Shown: in pieces, positions 25,559 through 34,579 of the stretch
Numbering within the stretch: the first letter of the stretch is position 1
Layout of the letters: the number at the start of each line of letters is the position of its first letter
Origin: Rhizobium sp. SSA_523
GTDB lineage: Bacteria > Pseudomonadota > Alphaproteobacteria > Rhizobiales > Rhizobiaceae
Direction: 5' to 3'
DNA: 64,000 nucleotides
NCBI RefSeq assembly: GCF_030435705.1
Contig: NZ_CP129380.1
Span: forward strand, 62,001-126,000
Made by a program: the position numbers and the translations under genes
Notes under the pieces: model-generated
What the model was told of the DNA's origin: nothing
Databases searched by the model: none
Seen by the model: only the letters and a program-made list of their open reading frames with translations

Positions 25559-25591
25559 GCGGGAGGGCGCTCCTGAGGAGTGCCCTCCCGC
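25559..25591. terminator. hairpin between nirK and nirV
   Basis: A perfect 10-bp stem (GCGGGAGGGC / GCCCTCCCGC) with a loop that can itself pair (CTCCTGAGGAG). It lies 8 bases after the nirK stop and only 18 bases before nirV, so it may act as an attenuator as well as a terminator. Confidence 0.7.
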
Positions 25592-25608
25592 AAGTCTACC
25601 CCTATTCG

Positions 25609-26517
25609 ATGTGGATCGCTTCCATGCTTGCCTCGATGTCTGCAACGCTCCCGCAAAAAGCCATCGGTTCGCTACTGCTACCGGTCGGGCTCATTGCGGC
25701 CCTTTCCGCTGCCGTCGTCATCCAGTCCGGAATGATCCGTTTCGGTTCGCCCGCGCTTGTGGAGCCGCCTGTGATCACAGTGGAAGCAGGCGCGTTCCTC
25801 TATCGCCAGCCGGGAGAGTTTTACCGAAGCGGCTTTGCCGTCGATGGTCCGAAGGCGCAAGAGACGGTCACCCACCCGCTCTCGATCATGAAGTTCCAGG
25901 TCAGCACTCTGGACTACGACGCGTGCGCGGACGACGGAGCCTGCCCGGCGCGGGAATCGGCCACGCCATCGCGAGCCGACCTTCCGGCGACAGGTATCAG
26001 CCACGACGATGCTACCGCCTATGCAAAGTGGCTGTCAGACCAGACCGGCTCGATCTGGCGCTTGCCGGACGACCGCGAACTTGCCTTTGCCGCAGCCGAG
26101 GACTTCCCAGACGACGCATTGGGTGTCGATGCCGACAGCGGAAATCCGGCGCTGCGCTGGCTTGCGGACTACGAGCGCGAGGCAGCCCGAAAACGCTCGC
26201 GCGATCCCCAACCGCTGCCCTATGGCAGTTTCGGTGAAAACGGCCACGGCCTTGCCGATTTCGCCGGCAATGTCTGGGAGTGGACGTCCACCTGTAACCG
26301 GCGTGTCGATCTGGCGAACAACGGAGCCGCAAGCGCCGTCGAAACCTGCGGCGTCTACATCGCTGCGGGCAAGCACCGGGCGCCCCTGAGCTCCTTCATC
26401 CGCGACCCGAAGAGCGGCGGCTGTGCAGTCGGTGTCCCGCCGGATCATGTCGGCTTCCGCCTCGTCAAGGACACCCGCTGGTACGCTCCATTCCTATCCT
26501 CGATCGGCATCTTGTAA
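25609..26517 (+). CDS. nirV: NirV, formylglycine-generating-enzyme-like protein
   Basis: A 302-residue protein with one N-terminal membrane segment (about 18-42) and a periplasmic FGE-sulfatase fold: L-P-D-D-R-E-L-A-F-A-A-A in the middle and G-L-A-D-F-A-G-N-V-W-E-W-T-S near residue 220. NirV often follows nirK; its exact job is unknown, perhaps maturation of the nitrite reductase. Later in-frame ATGs near the start are possible because no clear ribosome site is seen. Confidence 0.9.
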   Translation: MWIASMLASMSATLPQKAIGSLLLPVGLIAALSAAVVIQSGMIRFGSPALVEPPVITVEAGAFLYRQPGEFYRSGFAVDGPKAQETVTHPLSIMKFQVSTLDYDACADDGACPARESATPSRADLPATGISHDDATAYAKWLSDQTGSIWRLPDDRELAFAAAEDFPDDALGVDADSGNPALRWLADYEREAARKRSRDPQPLPYGSFGENGHGLADFAGNVWEWTSTCNRRVDLANNGAASAVETCGVYIAAGKHRAPLSSFIRDPKSGGCAVGVPPDHVGFRLVKDTRWYAPFLSSIGIL

Positions 26518-26616
26518 TTGGAGATACGCCTGTCGCGTTGGACACTCGACAAGATAGCCTTTATGGAATTGGGTAAAGGCTGTTGATGTGCGCTGGTGGC
26601 AGGAGAGGGACGTGTT

Positions 26617-27318
26617 TTGAAGCTTGACCGAACGATCATCAAGTCCCTGTCGTTGTTTGACAAGATGACTGATGACGAGTTGGATGCCTTGCTCGTTCCT
26701 GCCCAGTCTAGGCGCTTGCCGATCGGCGAGTCGGTATTCGAACAAGGACAGCCGGCCGCGCACTTCTTTCTGCTCTTGCACGGTCGTCTGAAAGTCACTC
26801 AGGTGACCAGCGCTGGTCAACAGATCATCGTTCGCGTTGTCCATCCAGGCGACCTCTTCGGCTTTGCAAAGGCGCTGCAACGAAATGACTATCCCGGAAC
26901 AGCTCTTGCTGCCGCGGAGAGCGTCGTTCTTTCCTGGCCGACTGAGCTGTGGCCGAAATTCGTGGAACGCAATCCAAGACTTGCGGTTAGCGCAATGGAG
27001 ACCATTGGACAAAGGCTTGAGGAGGCGCATGTCCGCATCCGGGAAATGTCTACGCAGGAAGTCGAGAAGAGGGTAGCGCACACCGTGCTGCGACTGGCTC
27101 AAAAAGCGGGCCGTTCAGAGGCCGCGGGCATGCGAATCGATTTCCCAATCTCGAGGCAGGATATCGCCGAGATGACGGGAACGACAGTGCATACGGTATC
27201 ACGCATCTTCAGTACCTGGGAGAGCAGGGGGCTGATCGAAGGTGGGCGACAGAAACTCCTTGTTCGCGATCTTGCCGAACTCGCAGCCTTGGCGGAATCG
27301 CTCCCGGAGCGGAGATGA
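26617..27318 (+). CDS. nnrR: NnrR, Crp/Fnr-type regulator of denitrification
   Basis: A regulator of about 234 residues: N-terminal cyclic-nucleotide-binding-like barrel (about 10-125), a dimerisation helix, and a C-terminal winged helix with [18 protein letters not shown]. It has no Fe-S cysteine set at the N-terminus, as expected for NnrR, which responds to NO and activates nir and nor genes. I prefer the TTG at 26617, because AGGAGAGGGA ends six bases before it; the GTG at 26596 is the alternative. The TTG-N8-CAA boxes in this window are its likely targets. Confidence 0.92.
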   Translation: MKLDRTIIKSLSLFDKMTDDELDALLVPAQSRRLPIGESVFEQGQPAAHFFLLLHGRLKVTQVTSAGQQIIVRVVHPGDLFGFAKALQRNDYPGTALAAAESVVLSWPTELWPKFVERNPRLAVSAMETIGQRLEEAHVRIREMSTQEVEKRVAHTVLRLAQKAGRSEAAGMRIDFPISRQDIAEMTGTTVHTVSRIFSTWESRGLIEGGRQKLLVRDLAELAALAESLPERR

Positions 27319-27339
27319 GCGCAGGAAGCGCTCTCGTAC

Positions 27340-27353
27340 TTGATATTGCGCAA
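27340..27353. promoter_or_regulatory. FNR/NnrR box for pseudoazurin
   Basis: TTGATATTGCGCAA, centre 27346.5, predicts a start near 27388, 35 bases before the pseudoazurin ATG. Confidence 0.75.
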
Positions 27354-27422
27354 AGAGGGCGAAGCAATCTCCGCCTATCTTTTTTCCAACGGAACGAGGT
27401 GTTTCCGTGTAAGGAGATGAAA

Positions 27423-27863
27423 ATGAAACTTCGTAGTTTGACCATGGCGGCAGTCCTCTTGCTCTCGGCTCCGGCTCTTTCAATCGCTGCCGATTTCGAA
27501 ATTAAGATGCTGAACAAGGGCGCTGATGGCGCCATGGTCTTTGAGCCGGCAGGCCTCAAGATCGCGCCCGGCGACACCGTAACATTCACGCCCACCGACA
27601 AGGGCCACAATGCCGAAGTCATCAAGGGCATGATTCCGGATGGCGCTGCCGAGTTCAAGGGCAAGATGAGCGAGCAGATCAAGGTAACCTTCGACGTGCC
27701 CGGACTCTACGGCGTCAAGTGCGCACCCCATGTCGGAATGGGCATGGTTGCGGCCGTCCTGGTCGGCGATGCCCCTGCCACCAACCTCGAAGCCTTCAAC
27801 GCCGCCAAGCTGCCCAAGAAGGCCCGCGAGCGCATCGACGCGGCTGTGGCTGCCGCCAAGTAA
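27423..27863 (+). CDS. azu: pseudoazurin, periplasmic blue copper electron carrier
   Basis: A 146-residue type 1 copper protein with a Sec signal cleaved near S-I-A-A. Copper ligands are the histidine in K-G-H-N-A-E-V and the cysteine, histidine and methionine in [11 protein letters not shown]. Pseudoazurin passes electrons from the bc1 complex to NirK, and in some species to nitrous oxide reductase. The second of two in-frame ATGs (27423) has the best spacing from AAGGAG. A strong hairpin follows. Confidence 0.95.
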   Translation: MKLRSLTMAAVLLLSAPALSIAADFEIKMLNKGADGAMVFEPAGLKIAPGDTVTFTPTDKGHNAEVIKGMIPDGAAEFKGKMSEQIKVTFDVPGLYGVKCAPHVGMGMVAAVLVGDAPATNLEAFNAAKLPKKARERIDAAVAAAK

Positions 27864-27892
27864 GCCGCAGGACTATTGCAGGTTTTGTGGCT

Positions 27893-27927
27893 GACGCCGC
27901 CGGGGTCGCTGATCCCCCGGCGGCGTC
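27893..27927. terminator. terminator between pseudoazurin and napC
   Basis: A perfect 13-bp GC-rich stem (GACGCCGCCGGGG / CCCCGGCGGCGTC) with a nine-base loop, between two convergent genes. Confidence 0.8.
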
Positions 27928-27964
27928 GACGTTGGAGAAAGTCTTAAGTGCTCGGATAGCAGTA

Positions 27965-28675
27965 TCAATGGCCGCCGTCGGCCAGGAGACCGCTATGGGC
28001 GCGGTTGATAGCGTCGCGTAGCTCGTCAACTGCCGATGCGGTCGGCAGCTCCTTCCCTTCCAGTTCCTCCGGCATTTTCCAGCCAGGATCGATCCCTTGC
28101 ATATTTGGAAGCTCGTGGGCGATGCCCTTATGGCAATCGATGCACGTTGCCTTGCCGTTCAGGAGATAACGAGTGTGGATCTCAGCCGCACGTTCTGTCT
28201 GCTTCGACAGGTCCATGGCGGCCGAGGAATGGCAGTTTCGGCATTCGAGACTGTCGTTTGCCTTCAACCTTGCCCACTCATGCTGCGCAAGGCGCAACCT
28301 CTGGTCCAAGAACTTCTGGCGTGTATCGATCGTCCCGAAGATCTTGCCCCAAACTTCCTTCGAGGCTTGCATCTTACGGGCGATTTTGTCCGTCCATTCA
28401 TGGGGCACATGGCAATCTGGGCAAGATGCTCTCACTCCGGATCGGTTCGAAAAATGCACGGTTCTGGTCATCTCCTCGTAGACGTTGGTTTTCATTTCGT
28501 GACAGCTAACGCAGAAGGTTTCCGTGTTGGTGAGCTCGAGTGCGGTGTTGAAGGCGCCCCAGAACATCACGCCCCCGACAAAGCCGCCCAGCGTCAAGAA
28601 GGCAAGGCTCAGCGTCGCCGCCGGTGTCGTGAGAACGCGCCATATCCAGGCAAACAGATTGCGGAGCCTCTGCAT
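27965..28675 (-). CDS. napC: NapC, tetrahaem quinol dehydrogenase
   Basis: A 236-residue membrane-anchored cytochrome c. One N-terminal membrane helix (about 17-38) is followed by four haem sites: C-V-S-C-H, C-P-D-C-H, C-R-N-C-H and C-I-D-C-H. NapC takes electrons from ubiquinol and hands them to NapB. It is the last gene of napEFDABC and starts two bases after napB ends. The length is a little above 200, as usual for the family. Confidence 0.96.
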   Translation of the reverse strand: MQRLRNLFAWIWRVLTTPAATLSLAFLTLGGFVGGVMFWGAFNTALELTNTETFCVSCHEMKTNVYEEMTRTVHFSNRSGVRASCPDCHVPHEWTDKIARKMQASKEVWGKIFGTIDTRQKFLDQRLRLAQHEWARLKANDSLECRNCHSSAAMDLSKQTERAAEIHTRYLLNGKATCIDCHKGIAHELPNMQGIDPGWKMPEELEGKELPTASAVDELRDAINRAHSGLLADGGH

Positions 28676-28677
28676 CT

Positions 28678-29169
28678 TTAATGTTCCTCACCCATCAGCT
28701 TCACCCCCATGTCGCTCATGTCGCGAAAGGTGTTGCCGACCAGAGGGTTCGTCTCTGCCTGGGGAACATGGCAGGCCGTGCAGAAGTATCGACGCGGCGA
28801 GACATCCGCCAGCATCTGTCCTTCCCTTGTAATGTAGTGCGTCACGCTGATCATCGGTGCACCAGAGCCCTCAGTGAACTCGCGCTTGTGGCAAGAGAGG
28901 CATCTATTCGTGTTGACCGATAGTTGGTAGCCTTCGATGGAATGGGGAATGACAGGCGGTTGATCGGGGTAGGCACGCATCTTTCGCACGTCGTCCACAT
29001 TCCATTTTGGCAAGGGCTTTGCCGGGACGCTCTCCATCTGTTGAGGTGGACCCGACAATTGCGGAACCGATTGTGCGACGACGCCACCACCAAGGAGGCA
29101 GACCGCCAGCAAAGCGACGGCACCAAGTCGGCCTCTTGTCAGGCCACGGGAACGATCTTGACTGCGCAT
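28678..29169 (-). CDS. napB: NapB, di-haem small subunit of periplasmic nitrate reductase
   Basis: A 163-residue exported protein with a signal peptide (about residues 13-32) and two haem sites, C-L-S-C-H and C-T-A-C-H. NapB moves electrons from NapC to NapA in the periplasm. Its first 31 bases overlap the end of napA, so a slightly later start cannot be excluded. The rest of the protein matches NapB in length and in the [13 protein letters not shown] segment. Confidence 0.95.
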   Translation of the reverse strand: MRSQDRSRGLTRGRLGAVALLAVCLLGGGVVAQSVPQLSGPPQQMESVPAKPLPKWNVDDVRKMRAYPDQPPVIPHSIEGYQLSVNTNRCLSCHKREFTEGSGAPMISVTHYITREGQMLADVSPRRYFCTACHVPQAETNPLVGNTFRDMSDMGVKLMGEEH

Positions 29170-31643
29170 TTTTTGAAATCCGTTTGTTTGGAGATCGGAT
29201 CGGTGGCGTCAAGCGTCACCTTGTTGATCAGCTGGCTGGCATCGAACCATGGAACGAAGATTACGCCGGGTGGCATTCGGTTGCGGCCCCGGGTCTCGAC
29301 GCGGGTTCGCATTTCGCCACGACGCGAGACGATGGTGATTTCCGCCCCCTGATTGATCCCGCGCTTTCGGGCATCATCGGCGTTCATGAAACAGCGGGCG
29401 CCGGGGAAGGCCTTGTACAGTTCCGGCACTCTCATCGTCATCGACCCGGAATGCCAGTGCTCCAGCACTCGGCCTGTTACCAACCAGAAATCATATTCCT
29501 CATCCGGCGACTCCGCCGGCGGTTCATAGGGCACAGCCAGGATGACTGCCCGTCCGTCAGGCTTGCCGTAGAAGCGTACACCTTCACCCGGCTTTACGTA
29601 GGGGTCATAGCCCTCCCGGTAGCGCCACTTCGTCTCCTTGCCATCAACGACCGGCCAACGAAGACCGCGTTCCTGATGATACACGTCATAGGGCGCCAGA
29701 TCATGGCCATGCCCACGACCAAACTCGGCATATTCCTCGAAAAGGCCCTTCTGGATGTAGAATCCGAACGCTTCGGCTTCGCGATTGGCATAATCGGCGT
29801 CCACTTCGGACAGGGGGTACCGGTCCACCTTCCCATTGGCGAACAGCACGTCGAAAAGCGTCTTTCCGCGGTAGTCCGGGTTTTGCGTCAGGACCTCCTC
29901 GGTCCAGACTTCGTCCGTGGTGAATCTTTTGGAGAACTCCACCAGTTGCCAGAGATCGGAGCGTGCTTCACCCGGCGCATTGACCAGTTGATGCCAGACA
30001 TGCGTTCGCCGCTCCGCATTGCCATAGGCCCCTTCCTTCTCGACCCACATAGCTGCGGGCAAAATGAGATCCGCAGACATGGCCGTGATCGTCGGGTAGG
30101 CGTCTGAGACGACAATGAAATTATCGGGGTTCCGATAGCCCAGATAGGTTTCATTGCTGTTATTGGGTGCCGCCTGAACGTTGTTGTTGACCTGAACCCA
30201 GTAGAAATTCAGCTTCCCGTCCTTCAGCATCCTGTCTTGTTGCACGGCGTGGTATCCGGGCTTGTCGGGAAGAAGGCCGTCCGGCAGCTTCCATATCTCC
30301 TCTGCGTGATGCCGGTGCTCTGGATTGGTCACGACCATGTCCGCTGGCAGGCGATGCGCAAAAGTGCCGACTTCGCGCGCCGTTCCGCAGGCGGATGGCT
30401 GGCCCGTCAGCGAAAACGGCCCATTGCCCGGCTCTGAGATTTTTCCCGTCAGCAGGTGCAAATTGTAGATCATGTGGTTTGCCCAGACACCGCGCGTGTG
30501 CTGGTTGAAGCCCATGGTCCAAAGCGACATGATCTTGGTGTCGGGATTGGCATAGAGTTCGGCGAGCTGCTCCAGAAAGCCTGGATCAGCGCCTGTCAGT
30601 TCGGCCACTTTCTCGAGTGTATAGTCCGAAACGAAGGCCTTGAAGCTGTCGAAGTCAATCGGCTCCATCTTTGTTGGATCACCGGCATTCTTCGCCTTCA
30701 CCTCAAGCGGATCATCCTCTCGAAGCCCATAGCCGATATCATCCACACCCTTCATGAAGGTCGTGTGTGCTTTAACAAACTCCTCGTTCACGCGACCTGT
30801 GGATATGATGTGGTTGGCGATGTAGTTCATGATCGCCAAATCTGTGCTGGGTGTGAAGATGATGGGAATATCCGCCAAGTCCATGCTGCGGTGAGTGAAG
30901 GTCGACAGCACGGCAACCTTTACGTGTTCGTGGCCCAGTCGGCGGTCTGCGAGTCGTGTCCAGAGGATTGGGTGCATCTCGGCCATGTTCGAGCCCCAGA
31001 GCACGAAGGCGTCGGCGTGCTCGAAGTCATCGTAACAGCCCATCGGTTCATCCATGCCGAAGGTTCGCATGAAAGCGTAAGCCGCCGATGCCATGCAGTG
31101 CCTTGCATTAGGATCGAGGTTATTGGAACGGAAGCCGGCGCGCATGAGCTTCGTCGCAGCATAGCCTTCGAAAATCGTCCACTGGCCGGAACCGAACATG
31201 CCGACCGCAGTGGGACCCTTCTCGCGCAGCACTTTCTTGCACTGCTCGGCCATGACGTCGAATGCTTCGTCCCAGCTGACGGGTTCGAACTCGCCGTCTT
31301 TGGCAAATTGCCCGTTGCGTTTGCGCAGGAGTGGTGTGGTCAGGCGGTCCTCGCCATACATGATCTTCGAGAGGAAGTAGCCCTTGATGCAGTTCAGGCC
31401 GCGGTTCACCTCCGCCTGCATATCGCCATGCGTAGCGACGACTTGTCCTTCCTTGACGCCGACCATGACACCGCAACCGGTCCCACAGAACCGGCAGGGC
31501 GCTTTGGACCATTTGATCTCAAGCGACTCGACGCCGCCGGGAACAGACTGTGCATTGGCCGGCAAGCTTACGCCGGCAGTGGCCGCCGCAATCGCGGCAG
31601 CATGGGCCTTGAGCAGACTACGCCGCGTCAGTTCTGTGTCCAT
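29139..31643 (-). CDS. napA: NapA, catalytic subunit of periplasmic nitrate reductase
   Basis: An 834-residue molybdoenzyme. It starts with a twin-arginine signal (T-R-R-S-L-L-K) and has a 4Fe-4S motif with Cys50, Cys53, Cys57 and Cys85. The molybdenum cysteine lies in A-R-H-C-M-A-S-A. It reduces nitrate to nitrite with the bis-MGD cofactor, fed by NapB and NapC. I use the ATG at 31643, preceded by GGAGGAGGG, which overlaps napD by 26 bases. Periplasmic Nap works in both aerobic and anoxic conditions. Confidence 0.97.
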   Translation of the reverse strand: MDTELTRRSLLKAHAAAIAAATAGVSLPANAQSVPGGVESLEIKWSKAPCRFCGTGCGVMVGVKEGQVVATHGDMQAEVNRGLNCIKGYFLSKIMYGEDRLTTPLLRKRNGQFAKDGEFEPVSWDEAFDVMAEQCKKVLREKGPTAVGMFGSGQWTIFEGYAATKLMRAGFRSNNLDPNARHCMASAAYAFMRTFGMDEPMGCYDDFEHADAFVLWGSNMAEMHPILWTRLADRRLGHEHVKVAVLSTFTHRSMDLADIPIIFTPSTDLAIMNYIANHIISTGRVNEEFVKAHTTFMKGVDDIGYGLREDDPLEVKAKNAGDPTKMEPIDFDSFKAFVSDYTLEKVAELTGADPGFLEQLAELYANPDTKIMSLWTMGFNQHTRGVWANHMIYNLHLLTGKISEPGNGPFSLTGQPSACGTAREVGTFAHRLPADMVVTNPEHRHHAEEIWKLPDGLLPDKPGYHAVQQDRMLKDGKLNFYWVQVNNNVQAAPNNSNETYLGYRNPDNFIVVSDAYPTITAMSADLILPAAMWVEKEGAYGNAERRTHVWHQLVNAPGEARSDLWQLVEFSKRFTTDEVWTEEVLTQNPDYRGKTLFDVLFANGKVDRYPLSEVDADYANREAEAFGFYIQKGLFEEYAEFGRGHGHDLAPYDVYHQERGLRWPVVDGKETKWRYREGYDPYVKPGEGVRFYGKPDGRAVILAVPYEPPAESPDEEYDFWLVTGRVLEHWHSGSMTMRVPELYKAFPGARCFMNADDARKRGINQGAEITIVSRRGEMRTRVETRGRNRMPPGVIFVPWFDASQLINKVTLDATDPISKQTDFKKCAVKIVPVA

Positions 31644-31911
31644 TGATCGAACCCTCCTCCAAACTCTCTGCATGCTCGAAAACCATGTTTGCCGCCATGA
31701 CGTCCGGAAGACCTGATATTGCGGCCAATGTCGCGCCCATTTCGCAGCTGGACTTGCCTTCGATCACGATGATGATCTTGCCTTGCTCGGCGGCATGTAC
31801 CTCGACGTTCGGCACCTCCGCCAATGCTTCTAGAACGCCACCAGCTGTTGCCGGCGAGGTTAGAATCACGGCACTTGAAACATGGAAGCGTTCAGGGTTG
31901 CGCGTCTGCAT
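31618..31911 (-). CDS. napD: NapD, chaperone for NapA
   Basis: A 97-residue cytoplasmic protein with the NapD ferredoxin-like fold pattern (H-V-S-S-A-V-I-L-T near the start, then I-I-I-V-I-E-G). NapD binds the twin-arginine signal of NapA and holds it back until the cofactor is loaded. The start M-Q-T-R-N-P-E-R is preferred to a longer frame. It overlaps napF by 20 bases upstream and napA by 26 downstream. Confidence 0.9.
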   Translation of the reverse strand: MQTRNPERFHVSSAVILTSPATAGGVLEALAEVPNVEVHAAEQGKIIIVIEGKSSCEMGATLAAISGLPDVMAANMVFEHAESLEEGSINGHRTDAA

Positions 31912-32392
31912 CTGGTCCACTCCCGCTCGACATGGAAATTGCGTTTGTCGGACAGCGGCCGACACAGGCGCCGCAGCCGGTGCAGTCGTCTACTGCAACG
32001 TCCGGCTGCCATGGCCCGCCGGCTCGCGGACGAAACCTGATAGCGTCGGTCGGACAGTGGTCACGACATGATTGACAGTCGACGCCGTTGAGCGCCAGAC
32101 AGTGCGACAAGACTTGCGCATTGTAAGGGAAAGAAAGCTCGGCGCTGAAAAAGACGTCGGAACGTGGACAGTTATCGCGACACTCGCCGCAGAAATTGCA
32201 TCCATCGTGGGAAAAATCGAGCGCCGGCAAGCCAGCCTGCATCGAGATGATTGATGTCGGACAGTGATTAACACATGCCCTGCATTGCTCGCAGATCTCT
32301 GCAATGGGACGCACGAGACCTGGGGGATAGATGCGTTCTTCTTCACGCACTCGCCCGCGAAGGAAGGCCCGTCGTGAGAGCGAGGTCACCAT
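31892..32392 (-). CDS. napF: NapF, 4Fe-4S ferredoxin-type accessory protein
   Basis: A 166-residue cytoplasmic protein with several C-x2-C-x2-C-x3-C cluster sites: C-E-Q-C-R-A-C-V-N-H-C-P, C-N-F-C-G-E-C-R-D-N-C-P, and C-T-G-C-G-A-C-V-G-R-C-P at the end, plus a C-Q-S-C-R-D-H-C-P site between. NapF helps to mature NapA, probably by supplying its Fe-S cluster. The ATG at 32392 (M-V-T-S-L-S-R-R-A-F) is the usual NapF start. It follows napE by 10 bases. Confidence 0.92.
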   Translation of the reverse strand: MVTSLSRRAFLRGRVREEERIYPPGLVRPIAEICEQCRACVNHCPTSIISMQAGLPALDFSHDGCNFCGECRDNCPRSDVFFSAELSFPYNAQVLSHCLALNGVDCQSCRDHCPTDAIRFRPRAGGPWQPDVAVDDCTGCGACVGRCPTNAISMSSGSGPDADAQP

Positions 32393-32402
32393 CCTGTCCT
32401 CC

Positions 32403-32597
32403 CTACGCAGGCGGACCCGGTGGGCCCGCAATAATCTGGTACATCCATACCAGAAAACCAAAGCTGCCGACCGCTGCGACCGCAAGGATTGGCCAGATTC
32501 CGAAAGCCAATATCACGAAAGTTGTCAGTTCTGCCCGGCGCGCGGACCGAATCTCTGTCGCCGACAGCGTCGGATTGTGCTGATTGTTCGTTTCCAA
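32403..32597 (-). CDS. napE: NapE, small membrane protein of the nap operon
   Basis: A 64-residue protein with a single membrane helix (about residues 26-50: T-F-V-I-L-A-F-G-I-W-P-I-L-A-V) and the NapE pattern. Its role is unknown. A TTG start at 32597 is likely, because GGAGGAG lies just upstream; the ATG at 32618 would put that ribosome site inside the coding region. It is the first gene of napEFDABC. No TTG-N8-CAA site was found in the short region in front of it. Confidence 0.85.
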   Translation of the reverse strand: METNNQHNPTLSATEIRSARRAELTTFVILAFGIWPILAVAAVGSFGFLVWMYQIIAGPPGPPA

Positions 32598-32687
32598 TGA
32601 CGCTCCTCCTCCGTGCATAGCAGTCTGCAAAACGATCACAACGGTGTCAATATTAGTTGATTAACGCGATGTTCTTGAGGCGTATCA

Positions 32688-33338
32688 CTAGCGCCCTTCC
32701 AGCAACGGGGCGCCGTCCAACTCCTTCAAGGACAACCGGACGACCAAGTGCTGCGGAAGACCATCAGGTCCCAGTTTAATTGCTCCACTGGCGGCAGAAT
32801 GGGGCGACTGCTCGGTGCTTGTGCCATCGGCAGTCGGTGCCGGTGCCGGCGCGGTTGCTGGATGAGTTTGCGAGATGCGATCGGCTTGAGCTTGCGACGC
32901 GCCTGGCAAGAGCTCGAAAAAGCCCACATCAATGGCAAATGTGGCGGATCCAATCCCAAACAGGCCTCCCCGACTGAGCACAAGTCCGTCTATCTGGCCG
33001 TCAGGCCCGATAAGCACATCGGACACAGTGCCAGCGGCATCGCCCTCAACTGTCACCACCTCTTTGCCTTTAAGGCTTTCACTAAGCCAGCTGCCGGGTT
33101 CTATGACGCGGATAAAGGCTTCTTTACCCTGCGCTCTGCTAGCATTCTCGCGAATGACGTCATCCGACGGAGTCTGCGCCGATGCCGGTGCTGGGTGCGC
33201 ATTTTCCTGCGCAGAAGTTGTTGATCCCGTGCCCACAACGGTCAAAAGCACTGACAAGGCACCGATAGTAGCTAAGTTCGAGAAAGTGCTGTTGGTCGCG
33301 CACATGGAGGGTCCGATCACAGACGAATTATGACTCAT
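32688..33338 (-). CDS. exported PRC-barrel domain protein
   Basis: A 216-residue protein. A signal peptide is visible (hydrophobic stretch about 24-40, cleavage near T-T-S-A-Q). Residues about 80-150 form a PRC barrel (L-K-G-K-E-V-V-T-V-E-G-D-A-A-G-T-V-S-D-V-L-I-G). The rest is rich in alanine, proline and serine. PRC barrels occur in photosynthetic reaction-centre H subunits and in ribosome factors; exported ones in rhizobia have no known job. It lies 91 bases upstream of napE on the same strand. Confidence 0.78.
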   Translation of the reverse strand: MSHNSSVIGPSMCATNSTFSNLATIGALSVLLTVVGTGSTTSAQENAHPAPASAQTPSDDVIRENASRAQGKEAFIRVIEPGSWLSESLKGKEVVTVEGDAAGTVSDVLIGPDGQIDGLVLSRGGLFGIGSATFAIDVGFFELLPGASQAQADRISQTHPATAPAPAPTADGTSTEQSPHSAASGAIKLGPDGLPQHLVVRLSLKELDGAPLLEGR

Positions 33339-33433
33339 CGCCACCTAACTGACGACTCCCTCGCCAGTTCCCTATCTGGGCGCGATACGCGAACCTGCCG
33401 ATGGCGTTCAACAGCCTCCCGAGGCCTGCAATG

Positions 33434-34069
33434 CTAGACGCTCATCATCCGGAGCCTGTCAGGCTTGACGATCTCAAGACTGCGGGCGCTATGCAGCCGG
33501 ATGATCCCCGCTGCACGTAGCTTTGAGATCGTGCGCGATACTGTCTCAATGGTGAGGCCGAGGTAGTCGCCTATGTCTGCGCGGCTCATCGGCAGGTCAA
33601 TGACGGCTTCGCATTCTTGGCGCTTGGCGAGGTCGAGCAGGAACACTGCCATTTTCTCAAGCGAGCTTTGGCGCCCGACGACAAGCAGGTGCTCCTGGGC
33701 GCGGATCATGGCTTTCAGCGCTATTTCCACCAGTTCGCTAGGCAGTGTTCCAGCTGAGCAACGCCCCACCGCTGTCAAACCTGTGTTCACCATTGCCTCG
33801 GCGTAGAAACCGTGGACAGCGCCAATCTCGAAGCCGAAGGTCTCACCCGTCAGATAGAAGGCGACAATCTGCCGTCGCCCATCTGCGAGAAGCCGAAACA
33901 CGCGAACGGCTCCGTACTGAATGCGGTAAAGCAATCGGGCATCATCGCCCTGCGCGTAAATGACAGTTTCTGGCGCGTGGAAGGTGACCGGGCGTAGGTG
34001 AGGCGCGCCTGCACTGCGGGCCGAGGTCGGTCTGTAGGCGTCGTGCTTGAGTGCGGCGGTTGCTGGCAT
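33434..34069 (-). CDS. fixK: FixK-type Crp/Fnr regulator
   Basis: A 211-residue Crp/Fnr protein without an N-terminal cysteine cluster. It has the barrel, dimer helix and a winged helix with M-S-R-A-D-I-G-D-Y-L-G-L-T-I-E-T-V-S-R-T, the recognition helix of FixK, which binds TTGA-type half sites. FixK is normally switched on by phosphorylated FixJ under low O2. It lies just after a receiver-domain gene that has its own TTG-N8-CAA box. The ATG at 34069 follows AGGGGAA at a good distance. Confidence 0.9.
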   Translation of the reverse strand: MPATAALKHDAYRPTSARSAGAPHLRPVTFHAPETVIYAQGDDARLLYRIQYGAVRVFRLLADGRRQIVAFYLTGETFGFEIGAVHGFYAEAMVNTGLTAVGRCSAGTLPSELVEIALKAMIRAQEHLLVVGRQSSLEKMAVFLLDLAKRQECEAVIDLPMSRADIGDYLGLTIETVSRTISKLRAAGIIRLHSARSLEIVKPDRLRMMSV

Positions 34070-34136
34070 TGGAAGTTCCCCTTTTGATGGGGTTATCATG
34101 CCCACCAAGGGGTGGTGCCGCTATTGGGTCGTTCCA

Positions 34137-34478
34137 CTACGTGTGTTCACGTAGAGCTTCGACGGCGTTGGCAATATCAGAGCCCGTGAGTGGTTTTGAC
34201 AGCACACGAACACTGGCGTCGGCGCCATAATCCGTATCGTCCTCGGCCAAAATGACCAGTTTGACGCCGTGCTGCGTCAGCTTGAAACCGTCCCTCACGT
34301 TCGCCTGGGGCAAGCAGGCGTCAATGATCACGCAGTACGCACGTTTCAGTGCCGCCGCAGCAGCGGCCCAGTCGCTGAACTCTTCGACGACCTGTCCATG
34401 CGCGTTGAGAGCAAAGCCGATCGACCGGAGCAGCGCCGGATCTTTGACGATGGCAACGACAGTGGAAGAATCGGACAA
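34137..34478 (-). CDS. single-domain receiver protein, possible FixT-type inhibitor
   Basis: A 113-residue stand-alone receiver domain. Asp53 (C-V-I-I-D-A-C) and Lys95 (L-S-K-P-L) are kept, but the acidic pair near the start is V-K-D and the usual serine/threonine after the fourth strand is alanine, so it is partly degenerate. Two cysteines (49 and 55) flank the aspartate. It sits between fixJ and fixK behind a FixK-type box. Caulobacter FixT is a single-domain receiver that inhibits FixL, so a feedback role is a reasonable guess. Confidence 0.8.
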   Translation of the reverse strand: MSDSSTVVAIVKDPALLRSIGFALNAHGQVVEEFSDWAAAAAALKRAYCVIIDACLPQANVRDGFKLTQHGVKLVILAEDDTDYGADASVRVLSKPLTGSDIANAVEALREHT

Positions 34479-34540
34479 GACGACACCAGAAATTCAAGCT
34501 TAACTCTCACCACGCTTGCCACTTTCTCATCTTCAAGGCC

Positions 34541-34554
34541 TTGTCCTAAATCAA
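34541..34554. promoter_or_regulatory. FNR/FixK box for the receiver gene
   Basis: TTGTCCTAAATCAA, centre 34547.5, predicts a leftward start near 34506, 28 bases before the receiver ATG. It would make the receiver (and perhaps fixK) a FixK/NnrR target. Confidence 0.7.
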
Positions 34555-34579
34555 CGGGAAGGCAGATTATGCCGATATC

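Noticed and set aside
26547..26561. TTGGACACTCGACAA upstream of nnrR as an FNR-type box
   Set aside because: The half sites are nine bases apart, one more than the pattern allows, so it was not counted.
28097..28681. 194-residue frame opposite napC
   Set aside because: It is the complementary strand of a certain cytochrome gene; high-GC DNA gives many such open frames.
29007..31646. two long frames (about 370-400 residues) opposite napA
   Set aside because: Mirror frames of a certain coding region with no recognisable protein features.
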